Origin: Shinisaurus crocodilurus
Taxonomy: Eukaryota > Chordata > Lepidosauria > Squamata > Shinisauridae
DNA length: 64,000 nt
Direction of reading: 5' to 3'
Assembly (NCBI GenBank): GCA_021292165.1
Contig: CM037879.1
Coordinates: 264,251,921 to 264,315,920 of the forward strand
Below the pieces are notes generated by a model. It ran no database searches. It saw only the letters and a list, made by a program, of their open reading frames with translations, and was not told the DNA's origin. The translations under genes were made by a program, and so were the position numbers. This document shows positions 31,410 through 41,665 of the stretch, piece after piece (the first letter of the stretch is position 1; every line of letters starts with the position of its first letter).

Positions 31410-34405
31410 ATCCAACAGGGGAGGGAGACATAAACTCGGGGGTACCAATGGAAGAAGGCCTCTATGCCACAATGGAGAGAACAGCTCCAGCAGTGCCCAT
31501 TGATAGTCTACCACAAAATGTAGGGGGAAAGTCGGACTATAAAGCACATAGTCTTCAATGTCTCTATACTAATGCCCAGAGTATGGGCAATAAACAAGAC
31601 GAACTTGAACTCTTGATACATGAGGGCAAGTACGACTTGATAGGGATAACTGAAACCTGGTGGGATGACTCCCATGACTGGAATACAGCAATTGAAGGGT
31701 ATAACTTGTTCAAAAGGAACAGAAGCAACAGAAAGGGAGGTGGAGTTGCACTGTATGTTAAAAATACGTATCTCTGCACAGAGATACAGGAAGAGGAGCT
31801 TGGCAGCCCCATTGAGAGCATCTGGGTTAAAATAAAGGGGGCAAAGAATAAAACGAACATGGCGGTTGGAGTCTACTACCGACTACCCAATCAAGGAGAA
31901 GACGAGGATGGAACTTTTGAAAAGCAAATTGCCATTGTTTCAAGGAGGCACGATGTGGTAGTAATGGGAGACTTCAATTTCCCTGATATCTGTTGGGAGA
32001 CTTATTCAGCCAAACATGGCCCCTCCAAGAAATTCCTGAGCTGTGCTGCTGATAACTTCCTCCTACAGAAAGTGGAGGAAGGAACTAGAGGATCGGCTAT
32101 CCTTGACCTGATTCTAACCAACAGAGACGAGTTAGTGGATAAAGTGGCAGTTTCGGGAACTCTGGGGGAAAGTGACCATGTTATACTTGAGTTCTTGATT
32201 CTAACAGAAGCAAAAGCTGAGTGTAGCCAAACACGTACCCTGGATTTTAGGAAAGCCAATTTTAACAAACTCAGAACAATGATTAGTAAGATCCCATGGC
32301 AAGTGACTCTCACGAGAAAGGGAGCCCAGGAGGGGTGGGAGTTTTTAAAAAAGGAAATTTTAAAGGCACAATTGCAAACAATTCCCACAAGGAAAAAAGG
32401 CAGAGGGCAACAGAAGAAGCCAATGTGGCTTCACAATAAACTCAAAGATGACCTAAAAACAAAAAAGGACACGTATAGGAAGTGGAAGGAAGGACAGGCT
32501 ACAGGGGAAGAGTACAGGCAGGTAGCACAGAACTGCAGGAATAGTGTCAGGAAGGCTAAAGCTGAGAATGAGCTAAGGTTAGCGAGGAATGCTAAAAGCA
32601 ACAAAAAAGCTTTCTTCAGATACATGTACAGTAAAAGACAGAAGAAAGAACTGGTGGTTCAACTACGCAATGAGGATGGCAAATTGATAACAGAAGACAA
32701 AGAAAAGGCAGAAGTGTTCAATTCCTACTTCGGCTCGGTCTTCTCCCAAAAGAGGGTCTATGACCCCCCTGGCAAACCTGAAGTGCAGACTGAAGGGGCA
32801 GAATTGCAGCTTGAGATTGATAGGCAAATGGTCAAGGAGCACCTGATTACTCTGAACGAGTTTAAATCTCCAGGGCCTGATGAGCTGCATCCTAGAGTAA
32901 TAAAGGAACTGGCAGAAGAACTCTCAGAACCACTGTCTATTATCTTTGAGAAATCATGGAGGACAGGTGAAGTGCCAGACGACTGGAGGAGGGCAAATGT
33001 TGTTCCCATCTTCAAAAAGGGCAAGAAGGAGGAACCTGGGAACTATAGGCCAGTCAGTCTGACATCAATCCCCGGGAAGATTTTTGAGCAGATTATAAAG
33101 AAGTCAGTCTGCAAGCACCTTGAAAACAATGCAGTGATTACTAGAAGCCAGCATGGATTTGTCAAGAACAAATCCTGTCAGACTAATCTGATCTCATTTT
33201 TTGATCGGGTAACCTCCCTTGTGGACTGTGGGAATGCTGTGGACATTATATATCTGGACTTCAGCAAAGCTTTCGACAAAGTGCCTCATGATATCCTGAT
33301 TAGTAAGCTAGCTAAGAGTGGGCTAGATGGAACAACTATCAGGTGGATCCACAATTGGCTACAGAATCGGACTCAAAGAGTGCTTATCAATGGTTCCTAC
33401 TCAAACTGGGGAGAGGTAACGAGCGGGGTACCACAGGGCTCGGTCCTGGGCCCGGTGCTCTTCAACATTTTTATTAATGACTTGGATCAGGAGGTACAGG
33501 GAATGCTTATCAAATTTGCAGATGACACAAAGTTGGGTGGAACAGCTAATACTCTGGAAGACAGAAACAAAATTCAAAGTGACCTCGATAGGCTGGAGCG
33601 CTGGGCCGAAAACAACAGAATGAAATTTAATAGGGATAAATGCCAAGTGCTGCACCTAGGGAGAGGAAACCAAATGCAGAGTTACAGAATGGGGGACACT
33701 TGCCTCAACAATACTACAAGTGAGAAGGATCTTGGAATTGTGGTAGATCACAAACTGAATATGAGCCAGCAATGCGATGTGGCTGCAAAGAAGGCAAATG
33801 CAATTTTGGGCTGTATTAATAGAAGTATAGCTTCCAAATCGCGGGAAGTGATCATTCCCCTTTACTCGGCACTGGTTAGGCCTCATCTTGAGTACTGCGT
33901 CCAGTTCTGGGCACCTCACTTTAAGAAGGACATAGACAAACTGGAGAGGGTTCAGAGGAGGGCAACAAGGATGATAAAGGGACTGGAAACAAGGCCCTAT
34001 GAGGAGAGACTGAAAGAACTGGGCATGTTTAGCCTTCAGAAGAGGAGACTGAGGGGAGATATGATCGCACTCTTCCAGTATTTGAGGGGATGTCACACGG
34101 AGGAGGGCAAGGATCTCTTCTCGTTCATCCCAGTTTGCAGGACACGGAATAATGGGCTTAAGTTTCAGGAACCTAGATTCCACCTAAACATCAGGAAAAA
34201 TTTCCTGACTGTCAGAGCAATAAGACAATGGAATCAACTACCTAGGGAGGTCGTGGGCTCTCCCACTCTGGAGGCATTCAAGGTGCAGCTGGACAGACAT
34301 CTGTCAGAGATGCTTTGACCTAGATTCCTGCATTGAGCAGGGGGTTGGACTCGATGGCCTTGTAGGCCCCTTCCAACTCTACTTTTCTATGATTCTATGA
34401 TTCTA
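31243..34405 (+). mobile_element. CR1 LINE, 5'-truncated, intact ORF2
   Basis: Starts inside ORF1, carries the full ORF2, and ends with a short 3' UTR containing GAGCAGGGGGTTGGACTCGA and TTCTATGATTCTATGATTCT, the short terminal repeat typical of CR1. It lies inside a hAT MITE between 31242 and 34406 with no clear TSD, usual for CR1. Intact coding capacity suggests a young insertion, younger than the MITE around it. Confidence 0.95.
31448..34318 (+). CDS. CR1 ORF2p: APE endonuclease and reverse transcriptase
   Basis: A 956-codon uninterrupted frame, close to the full length of CR1 ORF2. Residues about 38-250 are the APE endonuclease: YTNAQS (Asn42), ITETWW (Glu69), GDFN (174-177), SDH (242-244), all expected active-site blocks. 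Residues about 500-760 are the reverse transcriptase: NYRPVSLTS, FDRVTS..VDIIYLDFSKAFDKV, PQGSVLGP (about 661), FADD (690-693) with the two catalytic Asp. The C-terminus holds 'RPHLEYCVQFW', 'LERVQRRATRM', 'YEERLKELGMFSL' and 'VRAIRQWNQLP', usual for CR1. The protein nicks target DNA and copies its own RNA onto the nick. No inactivating change was seen, but it lacks its own full ORF1 and 5' promoter. Confidence 0.95.
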   Translation: MEEGLYATMERTAPAVPIDSLPQNVGGKSDYKAHSLQCLYTNAQSMGNKQDELELLIHEGKYDLIGITETWWDDSHDWNTAIEGYNLFKRNRSNRKGGGVALYVKNTYLCTEIQEEELGSPIESIWVKIKGAKNKTNMAVGVYYRLPNQGEDEDGTFEKQIAIVSRRHDVVVMGDFNFPDICWETYSAKHGPSKKFLSCAADNFLLQKVEEGTRGSAILDLILTNRDELVDKVAVSGTLGESDHVILEFLILTEAKAECSQTRTLDFRKANFNKLRTMISKIPWQVTLTRKGAQEGWEFLKKEILKAQLQTIPTRKKGRGQQKKPMWLHNKLKDDLKTKKDTYRKWKEGQATGEEYRQVAQNCRNSVRKAKAENELRLARNAKSNKKAFFRYMYSKRQKKELVVQLRNEDGKLITEDKEKAEVFNSYFGSVFSQKRVYDPPGKPEVQTEGAELQLEIDRQMVKEHLITLNEFKSPGPDELHPRVIKELAEELSEPLSIIFEKSWRTGEVPDDWRRANVVPIFKKGKKEEPGNYRPVSLTSIPGKIFEQIIKKSVCKHLENNAVITRSQHGFVKNKSCQTNLISFFDRVTSLVDCGNAVDIIYLDFSKAFDKVPHDILISKLAKSGLDGTTIRWIHNWLQNRTQRVLINGSYSNWGEVTSGVPQGSVLGPVLFNIFINDLDQEVQGMLIKFADDTKLGGTANTLEDRNKIQSDLDRLERWAENNRMKFNRDKCQVLHLGRGNQMQSYRMGDTCLNNTTSEKDLGIVVDHKLNMSQQCDVAAKKANAILGCINRSIASKSREVIIPLYSALVRPHLEYCVQFWAPHFKKDIDKLERVQRRATRMIKGLETRPYEERLKELGMFSLQKRRLRGDMIALFQYLRGCHTEEGKDLFSFIPVCRTRNNGLKFQEPRFHLNIRKNFLTVRAIRQWNQLPREVVGSPTLEAFKVQLDRHLSEML

Positions 34406-34514
34406 ATGTTTTTGACCTACAACTCCCAGCATGCCCCAGGCCAGCATAGCTGGCTGGGACATGCTGGGAGTTGTAGGCCAAAAACATCTGGGGACCCAAG
34501 GTTGGAGAACACTG
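34406..34514. mobile_element. hAT MITE (CAGTGTTCTCC family), right piece
   Basis: Continues the MITE left at 31242: TTTGACCTACAACTCCCAGC, ATGCC, a central GCCAGCATAGCTGGC hairpin, GCTGGGAGTTGTAGGCCAAA, and the right end CCCAAGGTTGGAGAACACTG. With the left piece it gives the full uninterrupted length of about 136 bp. Confidence 0.88.
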
Positions 34515-34524
34515 GTCTCTAGTG

Positions 34525-34945
34525 TCAGCAGTGCTGTGCTACTGAATGTGTGTTCATGGTGGCAGGCATAAGTGTGTTAGGGCATATCTGTGCTAAAAAA
34601 ATATACTGGGTGAGGATGCTGGCTGCTGGCTGCTGCTGGATGCTGGCTGTTTTTTTGTTTTTTTGTTTGTTTTTTGTTGTTCTACCATTAAATTTTATCT
34701 TACTTTGAAAGAAAGTTGAAAATAATAATAAAGGCAACTGAAAAAGAAGAACATACATAATACTATAACAAGATCACTAAAGAAGTAAAGAAACTCGCTA
34801 GTTATAACAGCTAGAGTAAAACAGCCTAAGTGGAAGCTCACTATCTAATGAATGAAAATACAAGTTATTTTAGCATATATGAGTGTGCGCATGCGTGTAT
34901 GTGTGTGTGTGCATATATTAGTCAGAAAAAATATACCGGTAGACC
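34525..34945. other. No gene recognised
   Basis: AT-rich with TTTTTGTTTGTTTTTTG runs at 34650-34680 and a short GTGTG run. Nothing else was recognised. Confidence 0.3.
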
Positions 34946-35325
34946 ACTGTACTTGGTTGGAATTTGGTTGAAAGTTTGAAGAGCTTCCACATGGGAAATA
35001 AATGGAAACCATCTTTCTTAAAATTAGGATTTCAATGTTGCTGAATAAGTTTATACATAATCATAGTCTCCCAAATTTTATCAATCTGCTGCTGTTTAGT
35101 TGATTGCTTTGGAGACTTCCAGTTACGTGCTGCACGTAACTTTGTGGCTGTATACAATTCCTTAAGAAGACCTTCATGCAGAAATCCAGGGTAATTTGGG
35201 TCAAAACGATGAAGAAGCATAACTTCAGGAGTTACCAGTGGTGTGATTTGGAGAAATTCCTGACAAGTAATCAGCAACTGTGGTTCTGATGGTCTCTTGG
35301 AAAGAGACAACATTAATAGCCAGTT
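34946..35325 (-). mobile_element. L1 ORF2 C-terminal fragment
   Basis: The minus-strand frame 35032-35313 reads LLKELYTATKLRAARNWKSP followed by a QQQIDKIWE..IMYKL segment. This matches the L1 ORF2p C-terminal pattern of a Leu/Ala-rich helix, 'A.NWK.P' and a following Trp-containing helix. The rest of the LINE is absent. Nothing was recognised in 35326-36126. Confidence 0.55.
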
Positions 35326-36134
35326 TAAATCTGCAGTTTAGATACACCCTTTTCCATTCCTAGCCACTGGAGAGGACACTGGAGGCCAGATCTCCCACAG
35401 CCATGAAGCAGCTTGCCTCTCTGTGCGATTCCCATCCTGCTGCAATCGTGGGAATCTCTGCAGACTGAATGTGGACACTGCTGACTCACACAATACACCA
35501 CTCTATACAGGGGGCATGATTGCATGGAGGGGAAAAACTGGGTTTTGAATGTGTGTGAACTAACGCCAGGTAAAGTTAAGAAAAACTTGTGCACAAAAGC
35601 CTCTCGCCTTGAATTACAGCAAGCAACTGAACAACCAGAACTGGCCAAAGCTAGAATGTATTGATGAATTCTACAGAAGACTCTTCTTCCATCAGCAGGT
35701 GGCTACATGATGTACCTTCTCAGACCATGTCCTGAAGGCTTCAGCCTCTCATTTTGCTTAACAGGCAAAGCACTCCTATGGTCCTGGCAAGCCAGCAGCC
35801 AGCTTTCACCAGCATAACATGCCACTGGCATATCCTTGGCATGTCAAATTAGGATTCCCAGTGGTGGGGAATCTCACTGGTGTAGGGGATTTATGCCCCA
35901 TCCTGAAGTGCTTCAGTCATCATAGGATTAGCACCCTTACAGGCCTATTCTCTACATTGATCCGCAGACCCACGGGCCAAATCCAGCCTGCCTGGTCCGG
36001 CCCTCTGAAGTCACGCAGATAATAATGCCCCTTTCCCTGCAGATTGTTGGGTGGTTTCCTGGCTTTTGCATGGTTTTCCCCCCATTCTAAAAGGTTGAAA
36101 TGCCTCACCTAAGGCTTAGTCCCTGGCACTAAGA

Positions 36135-36844
36135 CAGTGTTCTCCAACCTTGGGTCCCCAGATGTTTTTGGCCTACAACTCCCAGCATGCCCCAGTAGGC
36201 GTGGGGGCGAGCCTTGCAGCGGCTGGCGGCTCATTCCGGGTTTGGCCTCCGCGGCGGCGGCGGCCCAAGCTCGCTCTTCAGAGCGGCGCGAAGTGTTCTC
36301 CGCGCACTCAAGCTGCTCGAGCCGCCGCCAGAGAAATCCCCCGCGCATGCCCCCCCACCGCCGCTGCCGCCGCTGGACCCCCCGCCCGCTGCCGCTGCCA
36401 CCGCCACAGGACCCCTACCTGGTCTTGCGCACCACCACCGCCGCCTCCGCCGCTGCCGGAGCCACTGCTCCATCGCGCTGGACCCCCGCCCGCGCTCTGT
36501 TTTGGCGGGAGGAACCAGGGCAACAGGGCTTAAACAGCCCTGTTGCCCTGGCTCCTCCCGCCAAAAACAGAGCGCGGCGGTCCAGTGCGACAGAGCAGGG
36601 TCCCGTTGCGTCACTTCCTCCGCGCCGGAAGTGACACGACGGGACCTATCGGACAGAAGAGGACGGCTCTCCGCGGAGCGGAGAGCCCAGGTAAAGCCCG
36701 CATGGGTGGCTGAGAGCCCGCACGGACATGAGCAGGCCCAGTTCGGGCCTCACTCGTGTCCGTCGGGCTGCTCGGCTACACCGCTATCGCATGCTGGGAG
36801 TTGTAGGCCAAAAACATCTGGGGACCCAAGGTTGGAGAACACTG
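36135..36844. mobile_element. hAT MITE carrying GC-rich cargo (710 bp)
   Basis: Outer arms are those of the CAGTGTTCTCC family (left to about 36194, right from 36789). A perfect 8-bp TSD CACTAAGA flanks it (36127-36134 and 36845-36852). About 594 bp between the arms (36195-36788) is extremely GC-rich with CGG/CCG repeats and two opposed gene-like patches, instead of the 20-odd base hairpin in normal members. Its right part (36597-36788) is homologous to the GC-rich element at 6287-6677 in opposite orientation. The outer TSD was made by the MITE; whether the cargo moved with it or entered later cannot be told from one copy. Confidence 0.82.
36195..36788. other. GC-rich cargo inside the MITE, with large inverted repeats
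   Basis: Two opposed copies of a GTTTTGGCGGGAGGAACCAGGGCAACAGGG-type segment meet near 36530-36545 (forward 36498-36530, inverted 36536-36567). A GGTCCCGTTGCGTCACTTCC / GGAAGTGACACGACGGGACC pair follows at 36600-36646. Frames across it are long but proline-, alanine- and arginine-rich on all strands, as GC-rich DNA gives by chance. No family motif was seen. Confidence 0.6.
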
Positions 36845-36867
36845 CACTAAGATCTTTAAGCTAAAAT

Positions 36868-37721
36868 TGTGGAGGAAGGGGGGGCTGGCTGACCCGCCAC
36901 ACCCCCACCCTTTCCTACCCAAAGGACCCAAGACCCCCAGAGATCTCAAGGTACCAGACTGCCAGCCTCTGCTGTCTGCAATCCTACTTGAATCTCTGTT
37001 CAGGGACTTGCCTTTTGTCTATAACCTGGATTTAGATGCTGAACCAAGCAGAGCAACTACAAAACCCATGGGGGGTAAAACCAAGAAGAAAGGTTTATTC
37101 AGGTAGCATTTTACAACAAGAATAGGGAAATGAGAGAAGCACAAAATAGAGAGGCACTTTGGTACACAGAGTAAAGCTACAAAATAACAAAACCTGATTC
37201 CTTATATCTCCCAGGCACACAACTAGTTACCTGGGGGTCAGTTCTCTTCCAGGGTTGGATCCAGCACAGTCTTGCTGCCCGGGAAGACTACACACCTACC
37301 CGAAGGTCCGAGATGGGTAGCCCTCCACAAGGCTTGCCTTTACCAAAGCCCTCATTCAGCTAATTTCACCAGGAGCTACCTGGGGTCGGATCCTGAGGCC
37401 ACCCGAAGGCTTGGGCCTCTGCTTGGCTTGCCGCCATTGCTCCAACGGCCAGCAACCACGCGATGACCAAAAACAAAGACAAAACCCACACTTTGGGAAA
37501 TATACCTTTCCCCCCCTCCCCTCCCCTGCTTCTAGCCAATCAGGATGAACTTCACCTGGCCAGGCAGGGGAGGGGAACTCAGTCATAGACTCATGACTTT
37601 TGCATCTGAAAGCCGGGTCTCCGGCTTTTCAGGACTTTCAGGCGCCATCCAGAGGAACTATGCACACTTTGCCTCCTCCCAGCCCCCAACCGGTTTTTCT
37701 TGGTTTACACATGAGGAGGCA

Positions 37722-37754
<33 letters not shown>

Positions 37755-37810
37755 GTGTGTGCAGGCGTGTGAGTGTGTGTAGGAACCTTCAGAGGCTTTT
37801 TTTCTCCACA
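36868..37810 (-). mobile_element. Solo LTR, minus orientation (943 bp)
   Basis: Plus-strand edges are TGTGGAGG (36868) and CTCCACA (ending 37810), i.e. TG...CA with 7-bp inverted ends. A perfect 5-bp TSD AAAAT flanks it (36863-36867 and 37811-37815). On the minus strand it holds an AATAAA signal (complement of 37093-37098) and a GGAAATATACC stretch that could serve as TATA. A same-family solo LTR lies in plus orientation at 40330-41234. The family (ERV or Gypsy) is not resolved. Confidence 0.82.
37722..37792. repeat. (GT)n microsatellite inside the LTR
   Basis: GTGTGTGTGTG with a few GC and AG interruptions. The LTR copy at 40.3 kb has a shorter ACACACAC counterpart. Confidence 0.9.
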
Positions 37811-37815
37811 AAAAT

Positions 37816-39318
37816 ATGCTGGTGTTTTTAATTTTTTGGCACCACCCATTTCCCTTTGGCCCTGCCCCTTTTGCCTTTGGCTCCACCCACCACTGGAATG
37901 TGGCCTCCAGGAGGTTTCCAAAACTGAATTTGGCCCTTGGTCTCAAAGAGGTTCGTCCCCGCTGCTATATGTGCATGTTCTTCACGTTACCGTAATTTAA
38001 GTTGGAGAGCATGTGTATATCTGAGTACAAATAGAAGTAGAATATTGATTGGGTTTTTATGTGTGGAAGCTTGGTTTGAAGAAGTGGGACTGCCTAGATA
38101 ATCTTTGGGTTCCTTGCTTCTGGTCCCCAAGGTTTCATGATATAGTAAATTTTTGGTGTTCCTTCTTAATGAAAGGCACATGTATTCCTTTTCAAACTGT
38201 TGGATCATATAGTTGTTGCATATGCATAGGAAAACTTGGCACCTCTCTTAAATCCAAGCCTAAAGTCCCCTTAATAATCCTTTTCAAAGCAAGCAGATGG
38301 GTGCTAAATGAACTCCTGAAAGGCTGAGAACTGCCAACTCAAAGCAACTATTAATGTGTACCAGATACATGTGAGGCTGGTTTGCATGCCAGTTGCTAAA
38401 AGGTAATAAAAGTCAATATTGCCTTAGCAGATGAGTAACATGGCAGAATTCTCTTCTCAGCACCTACAAGCCTCAGAACAGAGTGTGCTTGACTGAGATA
38501 CATCAGTGGGCCTGTCCTTTCCCAACCCCATGTTTAAGTTGTAAAATAAGATCTCTCCCTATGTTCAGAGGAAGATATATAACTCCACGACAGCAACATC
38601 TTCTCTAGTTACTCTTTGGTCATAAAGGCTGTTGTCAGTAGCTGATAAATGAACTGCAATTGATTTATAATAATTTGGTATAGCTAGTTAGTAAAATAAT
38701 TCAATCAGCTATAGCTTTCTAAAACAAAGTAATGGATATCCATTCGGTGCAAAATACAAGACTCTTGTTTCTAGAACCACCTCAAATCCACCTTAGAAAG
38801 TTTCAGAGAATTCCAGTTTTGATTCTGATTAGACCTTCTTTCTAATAGCCAGAGAGCTTTGGCTATTGGGCTGTATAGAAATGCAATCAATCAATTAACC
38901 AATAAGCTTTTTACTCCAATACTTAAAACCTCCTTAACCATGTGTTTCTTTGCTGATTCTTCCAGCTGCTTTCCATAATGGTTAAAATGCATGGCCAAGA
39001 TCCAAAGAATTGTGAAACTAGTTCAAAATAGGATGGCCTCTTAGCTGTAACCAAAAAAAGGGGGTGCAGATTTTCATATCATTTGCATATGCTAATTTGT
39101 TTGTATAGACAGTGATTTAGAAATAATTGCTATAATTTAAATAGAACTATAATATTTGTCACCATAGTGTAGAAGACTGTGACCAGGTGACCTGTGTGCC
39201 TGCTCTGTCTTCTGTCCACATGCTAACTGTTGATGATGGGATGGGCAACATGAAGGCCCCTGTGCTACCTTCCGATGGTTCTTTCTCTCTAAACTAGACA
39301 TGGACTGGACAGCCTTTC
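37816..39318. other. No gene recognised
   Basis: Contains a SINE-tail-like segment (GAGCTTTGGCTATTGGGCTG) at 38858-38905 matching 3390-3440. Otherwise unassigned AT-rich sequence. Confidence 0.35.
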
Positions 39319-39326
39319 AAATGGAG

Positions 39327-39462
39327 CAGGGCTCTCCAACCTTGGGTCCCCAGATGTTGCTGGCCTACAGCTCCCAGCATACCCAGCCAGCATGGCTAAT
39401 GGCAAGGGATTCTGGGAGCTGTAGTCCAGCAACATCTGGGGACCCAAGGTTGGAGAGCCCTG
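39327..39462. mobile_element. hAT MITE, complete 136-bp copy, CAGGGCTCTCC family
   Basis: Flanked by AAATGGAG (39319-39326) and AAATAGAG (39463-39470), an 8-bp TSD with one mismatch. Every base appears to match the copy at 11058-11193. The perfect match of two independent insertions points to recent spread from one source. Confidence 0.94.
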
Positions 39463-40239
39463 AAATAGAGGATGCCTTCGAACAGAGAACCCTCCTCTGT
39501 AAAGTAGGACACATGACAACCCTAAGTACAATCTATTTCCCTCTAATTGAATCTACACATATTACCAGTTAAGGCTTTGACCAGAGTATAATCCTACTTC
39601 TGCTTCTTCTCTCCCGCACACTTTGTATCATAGTCAGCAAGCTGATGCTTCCATTGTGTCATTAAAAACTAAATCTTGGAAGAAACCAGCTGTTCCCCTT
39701 CATGCTGATTTTAAGGTACTTGCACCAGCAAACTCCAGCCGCAGAGTCACAAGATATGGGATGAAACTAGCTCACCGTCTAAGAATCCCAAGTGACTACA
39801 TCCCCCAAAATAGCTGCCTCCCATGGATCATACTTAAATGGGGGTGGGGGATGGATTCACCATTTTTCCTAAAGAAGGTTTGATCTGGACTTCTGTGCAA
39901 GCAAAACTGATTTCCCAACTGCACTAACAAGATCCCTGTCTCCTTCCTTCTTAAGCATGGATCAGTTAAGGATACCTGCAGGAAATTTTTAAAGCTCTGA
40001 GCCATGCTAAGATTCCTCATAAAAAATGTTTCAGGCAAGGCTAAATTTTGATCCAGAGCCAGGGATGGCTCCAAGGGGTAGCAGAGAGTAGTGGGAGCTC
40101 CCCCAAACTATTTCTGACTATCCCATTTTTCAGTCACAGGATATTAAGGTTCTATACAGCATGGATTAAATCCTTGCTTCCTTAATTATTTTATTTATTA
40201 CTTGCCTATACCGCCAAATAGCTGAAGAAGTATTTAATG

Positions 40240-41395
40240 TTGTGAACTGCAAGGTGGTGCTGCAGTATAGCAGAATTGTGTTGTGCAAATACAGGAGGGT
40301 CTCATTCTCATTATTCCAGATAATACTACTGTGGAGAAACGAGCCTTTGGGGGTACACACACACACCTCATGTGTGAACCAGCTGGGGTGGGGTGTGCAT
40401 TGTTAGCGTGTGGAGAAAGGGGCCTTTGGGGGTTCCTGCATGCATGCACACACACACCTCCTCATGTGTAAACCAAGTGGGGCCAGTTGAGCGGGCTGGG
40501 AGGAAACGAAAGCCTCGGCGCCTAGATGCCTAGGGCTTTCATATGTAAATAGTTCAAGCCATGAGGCATGACTCATGAGCCTCCCTCATCCTGACTGGCC
40601 AGGTGAAGTTCAATCTAATTGGCTGAGAGGCAGCAGAGTTACAAGGAGGAGGGGAGGGGGGAAAAGGTATATTTCCCAAAGCGTGGGTTTTGGTCTTTGT
40701 TCTACCCGGCTGTGGTAATGGCGGTAAGCCAAGGACCCCAGGCAGCTCCTGGTGAAATTAGCTGGATTGAGGGCTCTAGTAAAGGTAAGCCTCGTGGGAG
40801 TTTTACCCATCTCAGACCTTCGGGTAGGTGTGGTAATCTCCCTCGGGCAGCAAGGCTGTGCTGGATTTAACCCTTGAAGAGAACACCCTCAGGTAACAGG
40901 TGTGTGCCTGAGAGATATTAAGGAATCAGGTTTTATTGTTTTGCAGCTTTACTGTGTACTAACGTGTCTCTCTCTTTATTTTGTGTGCTTCTCTCATTTC
41001 CCTAATCTTGTTGTAAAATGCTACCAGAATAAACCTTGTCTTGGTTTTACCACACATGGGTGTTGTGGATTGCTCTGTGGCTTCAGTAACTAAATCCAGG
41101 TTACAGAATTAAAGGCGAGTCCCTCAACAGAGATCCAAGCAGGATTGCAGACAGCTGAGGCTGGCAATCTGGTACCTTGAGATCTCTGGGGGTCTTGGTT
41201 CCTTTGGAGTAGGAAAGCCCCCCCTTCCTCCACAACTACATTTTCCTCGATCTAAAAAAAAAAAAAAAGCCGTGGAGACACTTGGAAAGCATGTGAGAGG
41301 CTCTGAAGGATGACAACATTGTGTAAAGCACCCACAAACTACCATGAGTGAGGAATCACAAGTGCACAATATCGTGTGGGGTGGAAGCCCTGTGT
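40240..41395. mobile_element. GGGCTTCTCTACA-family MITE split by a solo LTR
   Basis: Left piece about 40240-40329 (GGTGGTGCTGCAGTATAGCA, GGAGGGTCTCATTC, CCAGATAATACTAC) and right piece about 41235-41395 (TTTTCCTCGATCTAAAA, ACATTGTGTAAAGCACCCAC, GTGTGGGGTGGAAGCCC) match the uninterrupted element at 26292-26668. The LTR between them is listed separately. Confidence 0.7.
40330..41234 (+). mobile_element. Solo LTR, plus orientation (905 bp)
   Basis: TGTGGAGAAACGAGCC at the start, CTTCCTCCACA at the end. Perfect 5-bp TSD ACTAC (40325-40329 and 41235-41239). AATAAA lies at 41028-41033 and a GGTATATTTCCC stretch near 40665. The body matches 36868-37810 in reverse complement (for example GATCTCTGGGGGTCTTGG, GGTTTTATTGTTTTGCAGC). 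No internal region or partner LTR adjoins. Confidence 0.83.
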
Positions 41396-41444
41396 GTCAA
41401 CAAGTCCTAGTTTAACTGTGCGAGCACACACACTCTTTTCTAGG

Positions 41445-41665
41445 GATGGGTCCAGGTTAGCAACTCACTGTTCAGAAAGTTGCTTGTTCTGCTGTGACAC
41501 TGCTCCTGATTGGCTCCAGCAAATCTCACAATAGTTACATAGATATAGGGAAATAAGTTTCCATTCATATGCTCAAGCACAAACTACAATTTGGCCTCAT
41601 TTTCCTCCCTCCTAGTAATGGAGTTGCATCCTGGGCTGCCCTAGATTTCCAGGTGTGGGGAAAGT
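41445..41665. repeat. Unclassified interspersed repeat, copy 2 (pair with 0.72 kb)
   Basis: GGTTAGCAACTCACTGTTCA, GAAAGTTGCTTGTTCTGCT and AGCAAATCTCACA match 715-965 in the same orientation. Confidence 0.5.

Noticed and set aside
36214..36864. A 216-codon plus-strand frame in the GC-rich MITE cargo
   Set aside because: Equally long frames exist on both strands and all are Pro/Ala/Arg-rich, as expected from GC-rich inverted repeats. The end runs into MITE arm sequence.
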